A DNA stretch of 64,000 bases from Sophora flavescens (lineage: Eukaryota > Streptophyta > Magnoliopsida > Fabales > Fabaceae), in assembly GCA_030762895.1 (NCBI GenBank), contig CM061062.1, forward strand, positions 235,587,379 through 235,651,378, written 5' to 3'. A program made the position numbers and the translations under genes. Below are positions 32,088-43,807 of this stretch, in pieces. How positions within the stretch are numbered: the first letter of the stretch is position 1; every line of letters starts with the position of its first letter. The notes beneath the pieces were generated by a model that was given only the letters and a program-made list of their open reading frames with translations, was not told the DNA's origin and did no database searches.

Positions 32088-35000
32088 TCAATTAGTAAAG
32101 TTCTCCCATAACCCTTCTTGGTGATCATTACGAGTAGCATGTACATCATCCACTTCATTTTCCTCATTGAAATTAGGAACTCGTGTTGAGAAAGAAGGAG
32201 TATCAGAAATATCAAGAGTTGAATCGTGATTTCCCTCACTACCATTATACATGTTTTTTCCCTGGAGAACCACTGACCACCTTTTGTTAGAAGGATCACG
32301 GATATAAAACACTTGTTTTGCTTGGGATGCCATGATGAAAGGTTCTTCTTTATTACCTACCTTACTAAGGTCCACCAATTTGAATCCTAACTCATCGGTT
32401 TGCACACCATTGTTCTTTGTCGACCCACCGACATTTAAAAACAGGTACTCTAAACTTCGTGTAATCAACCTCCCATATCTCTTCAATGATTCCAAAGTAT
32501 GAAACTGATGCCATAACAGGGTTTTTATCTTTCGAACTAGAGAAATGCATGGACTCGGCGACGACCATAACCCCACTGTTTTGCATAGTACTTTTGTCAT
32601 CCTGGGACTTTGTATAGAAGGAAAACTTATTGATATCGTACCCACTCCAGCATATGACATCAAAGTTAGGCCCCTGTGCTAGCCATTTTAATGTATCAGA
32701 AGCAGTACCATCCTTTGCAATTTTTTCTTTAAACCAGTTCAAGAAAGTCTTGTTATGCTTGTTCAAACACCATTTTTCATTCATTCTAGGGTAAGTTTCA
32801 TTGATGATGCTTTTATGCTCACATAAGTATGGTTCAACCTCATCAATGTTATTCAATATATACAAATGTGCTTGAAGCACTTCCTCCCGATCCATGCTCT
32901 CAACAGTGATACCTCGTGTACCCTTACCATCATATGTTCCTTCGTGACGAGACTTCGGAAGCCCTACAGGTTCCGCTTCTGACATGTAGTCTGTACAAAA
33001 CTCAATAGCTTCTTCTGCAACATACCTTTCAACAATAGATGCTTCGAGACGGTGTGGATTTTTCATATATCCTTTCAGGATCTTCATGTATCGCTCAACC
33101 GGGTACATCCACCTTAAATAAACGGGACCGCACAATCTAATCTCCCTCACTAGATGAACAATCAAATGAACCATGATGTCAAAAAATGAAGGTGGAAAAT
33201 ACATCTCCAATTGGCATAATACAATGGCTGCCTCATTTTCCAACTCATCCAAATTTTTAGTGTCAATGACCTTGCTACATATAGCATTGAAGAATAAGCA
33301 TAACCTAGTAATGGCATGTCTGACTTTTTTAGGCAATATGTCACGAATGGCCACCTGTAGTAGTTGTTGCATCAAGACATGACAATCATGAGACTTTAAG
33401 CTAACTAATTTGAGATCTTTCATTGAGACAAGTCTTCTGATATTTGAAGAGTAACCCTGTGGCACTTTGACTCCCTGTAGACATTCACAGAAACTTCTTT
33501 TCTCTTTTTTTGATAAAGTATGACATGCTGGGGGAAAATAAGTCTTCTTATCCCCCACTTTAAGTGGAGCTAACTGCTCTCGCATACCCATCGCAACTAG
33601 ATCCAGACGAGCATTCACACCATCCTTTGTCTTGCCTTGAATGTTGAGAAGCGTTCCGATTAAACTGTCACACACATTTTTCTCTACATGCAACACATCA
33701 ATACAATGTCTTACATCAAGCTTGCACCAGTATGGAAGATCAAAGAAGATCGACCTCTTCTTCCATATTTTCTTCTCGGTAGCCTTCTTCTGGGTCTTCC
33801 CATAGATAACATTAGTGTTGTTCACCCTTTCATAAACTTGCTCTCCAGTCAAGGCCACCGGAGCAATTTCATTCTCCGGAAGTCCATTGAAAGCTTTTCT
33901 CAATCTACGATAAGGATGATTACGTCGGAGAAATATCCGATGCCCAAGGTAAACCGTCTTCCTTCCATGTTGCAGTTGATGGTAACATGTTCCTTCTTCA
34001 CATATTGGACATGCTTTATGGCCCTTAACACTATACCCACACAGGTTCCCGTATGCTGGAAAGTCATTGATGGTGCAAAATAACATGGCACGCAATCTGA
34101 ATGTCTCACGGCAATACCCGTCAATCACATCAACGCCTTCATCCCACAACATTCTCAAGTCTTCAATCAAGGGACTCAGATAAACATCAATATCATTTCC
34201 TGGCTGTTTAGGACCCGAAATCATCATACTTAACATAATGTATTTGCGCTTCATGCATAACCAAGGAGACAGGTTGTAAATTACAAGGAGAACAGGCCAT
34301 GAACTATGAATACTACTTAAGTTTCCATATGGATTCATTCCATCGGTAACAAGTCCAAGCCTGAGGTTTCCGGGCTCATTGCCGATATCCGGAAACAAAT
34401 TATCAATTCTCTTCCATTGCAAAGAATCGGCCGGATGGCGAAGCTGTCCATCACACTTCCTCTCATCTGCATGCCATCTAATGTTCTTTGCGTCATTTAC
34501 ATTAGCAAACAATCGCTTGAACCGCAGAATCACGGGAAGATACCATAACACCTTCACAGGAGGACCTTTGGTGACCACATCATAACTAGAATCACCATCC
34601 TTCACTTTGTAGCGTGATACCCCACACCTGGGGCACTCGTGCATCTCTTCAAACTCTTTCCTGTACAATATGCAATCATTGGGGCAAGCGTGTATTTTCT
34701 TATACTCCATACCCACCGGACACAATATCTTCTTCGCCTCATAGTTTCGAGATGGCAATGTGTTGCCTTCTGGAAGCATTTCTTTCAACAACTCAAGCAA
34801 TTCGGTAAAGCCTTTATCGCTCCACCCATTTCTCGCCTTCACATTGAACAATCTTAACACCGCTGACAACCGTGTGAAATTAGTGCACCCCGGATACAAA
34901 GCCACTTGCGCATCACTGCACAAAGTATCATACACATGTGCATGCCGAAAAGACTCTTGCCCAACATCACGGATCATGTCCTCTAGTCCATCGTCCATTT

Positions 35001-35280
35001 CCACGTCATCAACTTCCTCTCTATCCGACACCCTCGGCCTGTCTAACGATTCACCATGACATATCCATGTTGTATAACTCTTGCAAATCCCCTCACAAAT
35101 AAGATGATCACGTATCTCCTCAGCTTCTAGTCGTCTCTCATTCAAACAATTAACACAAGGACAATAAAACCTTCCGTTACCACTATCAGGAGCATTTGTT
35201 TTTGCAAACTGTAGAAAATCTTCCACTCCATTCTCATACTCATCACTTGTCCGTCTAGCATTCATCCAACCGCGATCCAT
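32088..35280 (-). CDS. CACTA transposase, TNP2/TNPD type (one frameshift near the C-terminus)
   Basis: ATG at 35280 opens 962 codons without a stop. Order: a transposase-associated zinc-binding N-terminus (MDRGWMNARRTSDEYENG, FYCPCVNCLN); the TNP2/Transposase_21 core (WHADERKCDG, LGLVTDGMNPYGNLSS, CTINDFPAYGNLCGYSVKG, CPICEEGT); the DUF4218-type region (HCIDVLHVEKNVCDSLIGTL, MYFPPSFFDIMVHLIVHLV, YPVERYMKILKGYMKNP); and the DUF4216-type region (VSYFGIIEEIWEVDY, VFKCRWVD). An extra A near 32415 ends the long frame at 32392; the tail continues one frame over (NNGVQTDELGFKLVDLS, FIMASQAKQVFYIRDPS) to 32088. It would cut and rejoin CACTA ends. The long intact core implies a rather recent insertion. 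Confidence 0.92.
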
Positions 35281-37044
35281 GACTAAACCAATACCTTCGT
35301 ACTTAGTCCAACATATTCATCAACCACTTCTTATGACAGGGTATGGCCCTATCCCATTCGAGAAGAAACTTTTTCAACATTCGGTTAACAGTTAGTCCTT
35401 AACTCTCATGCTCATACTCGACAAAATTTCGGCAGCATTTCCCTGCGGTCTCCGACGTACACTACTTGAACGCGATGACATCCACCACGATAAAGTATGC
35501 ACCCGGAGAACGAAAGGAAATTTATCAATCCGAACTTTCATCAAGTATATAACATTAGAATCAATGAATAACTATTTTAACTGAATTAAGAAAAAGTTTT
35601 TTCCCAAACTGTCCAACTTTGGACAATTCAAGATCCAACACAATGAGCGGTACATTAAGCACATACACGTACGCTCATTAGTATTGCATCTCAAACGGGA
35701 AACTAAGGCTTTACTAAATAATTAACATTAAGAAAAATAATAAAACACTCCAATCCCCAAGTCCAATGCAAACAAAAACCAAACGAGAAAAATGGAGAGG
35801 AGAAAGCTTACCGGGTGTGGGAAGAACACTCAACTTAAAACCGTAATGAATAATTGATGAATATTCTGCTTAATATTCTGCTCGGACTGAGTGTACCTAT
35901 ACAAAAAGTCATAGTTTGTTGAACGTGAATATGATTAGATACTATCGTATATAAATTGGAACTGATGTATTATATGTCATATGTGAATAAACTATCATCT
36001 TTTATATCATATTTTTTATGTTGAAATAACATATGCTAGTTCACGGATGTAAAGAGTGTAATTCTCTTATTATTTTGATTTCACATGATAAGAACTAAGA
36101 AGGAAGGAAGTCAAGGAACTTTTATGCGCTCTTCCCATTACTCAACCCTTGTTCTCAACTTATTACTGAAGCAATTGTCACTAAAAGTTGAACTACTGAA
36201 AATACACCCTTTTTCACATTCCATACAGCACACATGTGGATGCAAATTCAAGAGAAAAAGATATTATTTTATCTTTCAAAAATTGGAGCACAGCTTGTTT
36301 TGTGTTACATATATTATATTTGTGGCTACCTGCTGCTCATTTGGTTCCTTCTTATTTTTCATTTTCTTTCCCTCTCTAAACCCCACCCCACAGCACACGT
36401 TATATTCACTTGCACCAAAACAAAAGCATGGTACATGCAAGGAAGTTCAGAGGAGTCAGGCAATGCCAGTGGGGCTCCTGGTTGTCAGAAATTCGCCACC
36501 CATTACTGTAATATGTTCATTAAACTCTAAACTAATGCAAACAAACAGTGCATTTGACATAACATTCTCACACACATTTAAGCAAACATATGACAAGCAA
36601 CCCAATTCTAGAAATATTCCATCAATCATCAGCACTAACAGAACCCATAAAGTTACTAAGTTGTCAACAACAGCAATAAAGGAAGATGGATGTTAGTTAC
36701 CTCTTAAATGGTCTCCCTCTCTTGCACGCTAATGGGGCGAGTGAGTGTGTGTGACCTGTTTTCTGGGAGGTGATAGCAACGAAGAGGAGCTCTCTGTGAG
36801 GGGCAATGGAGGTGAGGAATGGGGTTTTCTGGGAGGGACAGTGAGCTGCGCGTTAGCAGAGAAAGAATGGGAGTGTTAGCGGAGGCAGCGGTAGGGTTGG
36901 AGACAAGGGAGGAGATGACGGAGGAGATGAACGCGCGTTAGCAGAGGGAGGGAGTGTTTCCTGCTTTAGCTAGGGTTCATAAACTGAAGAATGGGATAAT
37001 GCGCGGAAGAGAAGGAGGGAAAGAGAAAATTTGGGACTATTACA
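35281..37044 (-). promoter_or_regulatory. CACTA 5' non-coding region (transposase promoter side)
   Basis: It lies between the transposase ATG and the right sub-terminal repeats. It contains a G-rich purine block (about 36715-37025, on the plus strand) and no convincing reading frame; the plus-strand ORF 36085-36696 is low-complexity and unsupported. The transcription start was not located. Confidence 0.5.
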
Positions 37045-37186
37045 CATCGGTTATAGAAAAACCGATGTGTAAACATTAAACTGTTAAATTCTGATTTTTT
37101 CTTTTAAATTTTATACATCGGTTAATAAAAACCGATGTGTAAAAGTAAGATTTTTTTTCTTTATATTTTTCTACATCGGTTATTTA
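37045..37186. repeat. CACTA right sub-terminal repeats (truncated)
   Basis: Two full hairpins (ACATCGGTTATAGAAAAACC... and ACATCGGTTAATAAAAACC..., each followed by GATGT) and half of a third (ACATCGGTTATTT) precede the break. No terminal CACTA motif follows. Confidence 0.9.
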
Positions 37187-38451
37187 GATGCATCATGATC
37201 GGGGTCCCACATCAAGAAGAGGAGTGTTGGAGTTAGATTCACAAACTGGACTGTTGGCTCAGAATAAGCTCATGACACAACAACTGGAGTCCATTACCAA
37301 GCAACTAGCGCAACTCCCACAACAACTCCAAACTGTTCAAGGGATAACCATGCCACCTCAACAGGTAATGAGATGTGATTTCTATGGAGGAGATCATGAT
37401 AATGGAAATTGTGAGGGTCCACCTAGTTCCCATGAGGAAGCTAATTATATGGGGAACTATGGGCGGCAAGGCAACAACCAATACTCCAAGAATTACAACT
37501 AAGGGTGGTGGAATCAATCGAGTTTTGGTTGGGAACAAGATGGCGGACAAGCAAGCAAGCCCTTTCCTACACAACCGCCTCAAGACCGGACTTCTATCTT
37601 GGAGAACAACCTCAATCAGTTCATGCAAATGTCCATGTCAAACCAGAAAAACACCTATGCTTCTATAAAGAACTTGGAGGTTCAAGTTGGACAGATTGCA
37701 AAGCAACTAGCAGAGCAATCTAGCGGCAGTTTTTTAGGTAATACTCAAACTAATCCTAAGGAGCATTGTAAGGCTATTGTTTTGAGGAGTGGTAAAATCC
37801 TTGAGGAAGATAGTGGAGAGCCTTTGTTGAAAAATCAGAGAGTTGACGAAAAACAGAGGTGGTTGCTGAAAAATCTGATTTGAATAAAGAAAAAGGCAAA
37901 GAGGTTGTAGTAGAGGGGGAAGAAAAAGAAAGTGAAAAGACAAGAGGGAGAAGCTAGTGGATGAGAATTCAATTTTGAGGAGGACTAAAAGTCAGATTTT
38001 GAAAGATGGAGACAAGCCTCAAGAGATCCCCCCTTATGTGAAGTTGCCGTATCCTCATTTGAGCAAGAAAAAGGAGAAGGAAGAACAGTTTGCCAAGTTT
38101 CTTGACATCTTCAAGAGGTTACAGATTAACATACCCTTTGCTGAAGCACTAGAGCAGATGCCCACTTATGCAAAGTTAATGAAGGAGTTGCTCACGAAGA
38201 AAAGAAAATTCAAGGAAGGTGAGACTGTTGCCTTGACAGAGGAGTGTAGTGCGATACTTCAGAGGAAGCTACCTCCAAAGCTTAAAGATCCTGGTGTTTT
38301 ACAATTCCTTGCACTATTGGAAGTGTTGTTATTGGGAAGGCCTTATGTGACTTGGGAGCGAGTATCAATTTGATGCCGCTTTCAACTTTGAACAAGCTTG
38401 GAGGTGGTGAGGTGAAACCAACAAGGATGGCATTACAACTAGCTGATAGAT
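37187..38451 (+). pseudogene. A2 gag 3' half and protease 5' half
   Basis: It picks up gag in the middle (DRGPTSRRGVLELDS), keeps the knuckle with one change (CDFYGGDHDNGNC, Cys to Tyr), has a TAA (37500-37502) and ends Gag at the same LLKNLI-TGA as A1 and B (37881-37883). The protease linker and LPPKLKDPG follow; an A is missing near 38296 (CCTGGTGTTTT), shifting the frame. At 38452 the protease is split by the minus-strand NA composite; it resumes at 46572. Confidence 0.9.
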
Positions 38452-39921
38452 TGTTGACGAATCTGGGCAAGTATACCCAGTTGTGCAAGTAATACGGTGA
38501 TGAGACCGGTTATCGTATCCACGAGGATTGGATGTCAATTACCAATTCACAAACTCAGCAACTATCTAGACTAAACTAAAAATCAAGAGAAATCAAAACA
38601 GAAAAATAAAGTAACAAAAGCAATAAAATGTTTTTGGTCTTTTTGGGGACTTTTGACAAACACTTGGAGTGCAGAAAGGATATGTTGGGACTAGACTTCA
38701 CCAAACCTCTACTTCATGCAATACCAGGACTAGATACCTCCCATTCATGCTTCATCTATTAAAATCAATCCACTAAATTACTTAAGCACCGATTCCTCTG
38801 ATGGCAAGAGCCTAAATCCACTAATAGACCCTAATTCCTTAGGTGGCCTAGATTAATGAATTTGCATTAAGATTAAGGATTACGCGATTACTAGTAAACC
38901 AAACTCCATTCCTAGATGCAAGGATTACTAGGTGATTGAATTCAATTCCGGTTCTAATACGAATTTCCCAATTGCATATCAAAACACTAATCAAGTCATG
39001 GGGGTGCTAGCCACAACAAGCATTAAGCATGGAAAATCAATCACTAACAGAGAAGCATAAACATAGATTAATCAGTCAAGATAAACTCATGAAGTTTAGT
39101 TTAGTTACATCTAATCCCAACAAACAGGGATTAGCTACTCATAATTACAGAGAAAGCCAAACCAGAAAAGCAGTAGAGAAAGGAAGAAAGGGAGAACTCC
39201 ATTGAAGCTTCCCACTGTCGTCACAGCAACCCCCTAACTCAGCTCCCTTCTAGGGTTGGATCCCTAGTCCAGCCGCAGCCTCCAAGTGCCTCCCTCTCCA
39301 AAAACTCCCTCAATTCTTCCCTAAAACAGCAACTTATACCAATCAGACTCTGCGCGCACTCGCAAGGCCAGACCTGGCTCGCGAGGCGAATGTGAAAAAT
39401 TTGGTCTTCAGAGATTGGATCTCTCGCGAGGCGAGACAGTAAGGGTCTTCTCAAATACGCCTGTGATGAGTATCAGGGCCTGGGCGTGATGGCTTCTGTT
39501 CCTCAGTCTCGCGAGGCGAGACATGGTTCGCGTGACGAGACAGAAATGGTTGCATTCTCTGGCACAGTCAGTCTTCAGTATCGCGAGGCGAGATGGTGAC
39601 TCGCGAGGCGAGAAAGAAAGGCTGACTGTTGCTGTTCAGTTGGTCTTCAGGCTCGCGTGGAGAGATCCAGTCTCGCGAGGCGAAGCTTCAGAATTCTGCT
39701 TGGCTCAATTTCTTCTCTTTCAGGCTCAATCTTCAACCAAGCTTCATCATGGCCAAATCTTGGGCATTTTTCCTTGAATTCCTGCAAAACAACACCAAGA
39801 AACCGCCTCACCCGATCCAAGGGAAAAACTAACTAAAATCAAATAAAGAATGCCTAATCTATATGAAAAATGCATGCAAAAGTGTATATGAAACATGATT
39901 TAAAATCACACTATCAAATCA
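38452..39921 (-). repeat. NA LTR (left copy)
   Basis: On the minus strand it is TGATTTGATAG...GTCAACA, 1470 bp. The first about 230 bp and the last about 700 bp match the LTR at 51461-52894, but the middle carries CTCGCGAG-type dyads instead of TCACGGCCGTGA. A CCAAT-like ATTGG and GTATAAGT promoter pair lies near 39335-39350 on the minus strand. Confidence 0.85.
39349..39690. repeat. Dyad cassette with CTCGCGAG-GCGAG motif (left NA LTR)
   Basis: About eight words such as TCTCGCGAGGCGAGA and GCTCGCGTGGAGAGA. One older-type pair remains in the middle (ACGCCTGTGATGAG, CCTGGGCGTGATGG at about 39459-39492), showing partial replacement of the TCACGGCCGTGA type. Confidence 0.88.
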
Positions 39922-42355
39922 CCCCAAGCTTATTCAATTGCTTGTCCTCAAGTAATCACTAAGGCCAGAAGATCAAACTAATCAAGACATGGATAGTGAA
40001 CCAAGAACCCGAGTAAATACTAATCCAGGTAATAGGCATTTCAAACAATTCAGCAAGAGACAATCAGTTCAAGTCCAATTAGACGCTTAGGTTTCTTAGA
40101 CTCATATTCTCACAGATTTGGGCACTCTTTCTCACCTGAAGCTCACCCCAAGCTTGTTCATTTGCTTGGCTCTCTTTCTCACCTCACTCAAGTGTTAGGG
40201 AAATAAGACAATTCGCTCCATTTTCCTCAAGGAATGAATTCTACCATAGGCTTGACTATCAACCAATTCTCTAATTTATTAATGAAAACAATTAAGAATC
40301 AAGAGGTCTTTACTTCGGTTGTAACGGGGCCATGGGATTACTCGTTAGGTGGAGAAATCAAGAAAAGGAAATTTTCAAAAGGGCTAACAAAATATCAACA
40401 TTGCAAAGCATGCACCTTCTAAAATACCTTTTTGGATTTTGATTTATTTTTCCACCTTTCTTTTCTTTCTTTTCATTTTATTTCTCATTTCTTTTTGTCA
40501 TCTCCTTCTCTATATATTTTTCTTTTTCTTTTGTTTTTCTTTTGCTTGGAGAAGGGGATATTTTCAACTCAAGAGAAATATTTTTCTGATTCTTTTCATC
40601 CCAAACTTTCAACTACCTTTTTACCCTTTTGTAATACTTTAGTAGGTATCCTACCAAGCATCATTCAACAATATATTCCAAGGTACCAAGAAAAGTATTT
40701 TTATTCTTTCAGTCTCAAAATTGGGCAACTAAGGGGTTGCATTTAGTCATTCAAAGCTCAGAAGGTCAGAAAAATACCTAGTGCCTCAATCATTTTCAAA
40801 AATGTTTTCAAAAAACTTTTAAGCTTCAAAACGGTTTCAAGTCAAGTTCTAGAGAAATACAATCCAAGAGGAATAACACTCTAACACAAGAAATGGGGTA
40901 GATTTAGTGAGTACCCCTTTGGCTCAAAATCTCACATTTGTAGTTCAAAAATTAGTGAGAAACACAAGTCTATAGAACCATATGCTAATTATCAACTATC
41001 ACAAATCATTTCAAGCATTTTTATTTGCAGCCTTATCACAAGAATGAAAAAAAATTGGGTTCAACAATTCACTATCTCAATTTATTTGGCACTCAGTTTT
41101 CACAATTGGATGCAAAATCTAAGCAAGGGCAATCGATCATGTGATCATGCAAAGCTATCATGCAAAACTATATGAATGCAACATGCAAAATGCAAATGCA
41201 AAATACCCCTACCCCAAGCTTAAGAATTTACATTGTCCCCAATGTAAACAATCAAGTTGGAGAGAGGAGAAAAATGGAACGACTTACCGAGGCGGTGACG
41301 GGTGCTGGTTCACATGCCTAGTCAGAATGAACTGCATGAAAATTGGGTCACGACCGTGATGGGTGCTGACTTTGCTTTTTCTTGTCTTCTTCCTCTTCCT
41401 TCCTTCTTTCCCTGAAATCACTTGGCAATTTTATTAGTAAAAGAGAACTCTTGATCTTCTCAAATTATTCAAGAGTTAAAAATCAAAAACAAAAGTAAAA
41501 AGGAAAAGAAAAATTGGGTTGCCTCCCAATAAGCACTTCTTTAACGTCACTAGCTTGACGTCCTAGGATCCTCCTCCCGGATCAAATGGCTTATGGAGTG
41601 GCGATTGTAGCAGCAGTATGACTCTATCCACGGTTCCACCTAGCCAGTGTGGGAAAACACCATTGACCTCTTTAACTACAATAATTCACTCACTTCCTAG
41701 CGGGTCAAATGGCATTTTCACCAGGAAGTTTGCCAGACAAGTGGAAGGGCCTAACTTACCAATGTCCACACATGCATGAAAGCCAACATATTTTTCTAAT
41801 GCAGTAAAATTAGATTACTCAGCAAGCATGGTGGAGGGAATGCTTTCCAAATGCCCTGCCTTCTCACTTGTTCCTCCCCAAGGGTGCGTGAAAGGTAATT
41901 CCTTTTCTTGTGATTCGCTTACCACCACCACTTCGTCTTTAATTTGATCCATTCCCAAAGCCAAATTCTGTTCAAACTCTGCTTCACGTGGCTCTATGGG
42001 AATCATACATGGTGGTGGAGGTGGTAAATATGAACAAAGGGTTTCCCATTCCTCCTTGGAGCAACTATATACAAGCCTAACCGTCACAGAATCAATTTGT
42101 GCTGGGATATCAAAATTTACCAATTCTGGGTAATCTTCCCAACACCGGTTGTCCTCCCAAGTGTGACTTGAGGCTTCCTCATCAGATGGATAATGATAGT
42201 TGTTCATGAATTCCATCCACCTGGCACAACAAAACTCAAAACAAAAAGATCAAATATATACAGAAAAATGAAAAATGAAAAATGTCTAAATTTGTTTCCT
42301 CCTTTGTTACTAATGATATTGGCAAAACCAATCTCCGGCAACGGCGCCAAAAACT
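39922..42355 (-). mobile_element. NA internal region 1 (no gag or pol)
   Basis: From PBS (42335-42349) to PPT (39922-39930), 2.43 kb. It holds the gag-position ORF (41560-42216), the conserved TTGGG-AGGCAA-CCCAA hairpin on the minus strand (41514-41529), a single TCACGACCGTGA dyad (41346-41361) and a long U/A-rich non-coding 3' part. The 3' part matches the 3' region of A2 (about 49590-51460), so NA is an Athila derivative with the coding region replaced. Confidence 0.85.
41560..42216 (-). pseudogene. Gag-position ORF of NA, copy 1 (relative of the NA1 ORF)
   Basis: ATG at 42216 gives MEFMNNYHYPSDEEASSHTW, 133 codons to 41815, with SCSKEEWETLCSYLPPPPP and an acidic DQIKDEVVVVSE. Past the stop, readable pieces are LEKYVGFHACVDIGKLGPS, MPFDPLGSE and SPLHKPFDPGG, in the same order as LDKYVGLHACLDITKLVPS, LPFDPGGSE and SPLHKPWDPGG of NA1. 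The family is therefore shared although the DNA is strongly diverged. Function unknown. Confidence 0.75.
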
Positions 42356-43807
42356 TGTTGGACGAATCTGGGCAAGTATACCCAGTCGTGCAAGTAATAC
42401 GGTGGTGAGACCGGTTATCGTATCCACGGGGATTGGATGTCAATTACCAATTCACAAACTCATCAACTATCTAGACTAAACTAAAAATCAAGAGAAATCA
42501 AAACAGAAAAATAAAGCAACAAACGCAATAAAATGTTTTTGGTTTTTTTGGGGACTTTTGACAAACACTTGGAGTGCAGAAAGGATATGTTGGGACTAGA
42601 CTTCACCAAATCTCTACTTCATGTAATACCAGGACTAGATACCTCCCATTCATGCTTCAGATATTAAAATCAATCCACTAAATTACTTAAGCCCCGATTC
42701 CTCAGATGGCAAGAGCCTAAATCCACTAATAGACCCTAATTCCTTAGGTGGCCTAGATTAATGAATTTGCATTAAGATTAAGGATTATGCGATTACTAGT
42801 AAACCAAACTCCATTCCTAGATGCAAGGATTACTAGGTGATTGAATTCAATTCCGGTTCTAATACGAATTTCCCAATTGCATATCAAAACACTAATCAAG
42901 TCATGGGGGTGCTAGCCACAACAAGCATTAAGCATGGAAAATCAATCACCAACAGAGAAGCATAAACATAGATTAATTAGTCAAGATAAACACATGAAGT
43001 TTAGTTTAGTTACATCTAATCCCAACAAACAGGGATTAGCTACTCATAATTACCGAGAATGCCAAACCAGAAAAGCAGTAGAGAAAGGAAGAAAGGGAGA
43101 ACTCCATTGAAGCTTCCCACTGTCGCCACAGCAACCCCCTAACTCAGCTCCCTTCTAGGGTTGGAACCCTAGTCCAGCCGCAGCCTCCAAATGCCTCCCT
43201 CTCCAAAAACTCCCTCAATTCTTCCCTAAAATAGCAACTTATACCAATCAGACTCTGCGCGCACTCGCGAGGCGTGATCTGGCTTGCGAGGCGAATGTTA
43301 AAATTTTGGTCTTCAGAGATTGGATCTCTCGCGTGGCGAGACAGTAAGGGTCTTCTCAAATACGCCCGTGATGAGTATCAGGGCCTGGGCGTGATGGCTT
43401 CTATTCCTCAAGCTCGTGAGGCGAGACATGGTTCGCGTGGCGAGACAGAAATGGTTGCATTCTCTGGCACAGTCAGTCTTCAGTCTCGCGAGGCGAGACA
43501 GAAAGGCTGACTATTGCTGTTTAGCTGGTCTTCAGGCTCGCGTGGCGAGATCCAGTCTCGCGAGGCGAAGCTTCAGAATTCTGCTTGGCTCAATTTCTTC
43601 TCTTTTCAGGCTCTATCTTCATCCAAGCTTCATCATGGCCAAATCTTGGGTATTTTTCCTTGAATTCATGCAAAACAACACCAAGAAACCGCCTCACCCG
43701 ATCCAAGGGAAAAACTAACTAAAATCAAATAAAGAATGCCTAATCTATATAAAAAATCCATGCAAAAGTGTGTATGAAACATGATGTAAAATCACACTAT
43801 CAAATCA
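42356..43807 (-). repeat. NA LTR (middle copy)
   Basis: 1452 bp, nearly identical to the left copy; flanked by PBS on its low side and PPT on its high side, so it is shared by the two internals. Its CTCGCGAG cassette lies at about 43258-43572. Confidence 0.88.

Larger units (their letters stand above)
27766..37186 (-). mobile_element. CACTA (En/Spm) DNA transposon, right end truncated
   Basis: The left end is CACTAGTGCAGAAAA at 27766, set cleanly in the A1 3' region (uninterrupted homolog at about 50520-50540). Sub-terminal inverted repeats of ACATCGGTT...AACCGATGT fill 27785-28050 and 37045-37180. Both genes read on the minus strand: TNP2-type transposase (32088-35280) and a TNPA/Ulp1-type gene (28779-31917). 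The right terminal CACTA is missing: ACATCGGTTATTT runs straight into A2 gag at about 37187. It cannot transpose in this form. Confidence 0.92.

Noticed and set aside
36085..36696. 203-codon plus-strand ORF within the CACTA element
   Set aside because: Low-complexity composition, no domain, antisense to the transposase promoter region, no homologous context.
41141..41359. Small plus-strand ORF repeated at 45026-45244
   Set aside because: Repeated only because the NA internals are duplicated; antisense to the element and without coding features.
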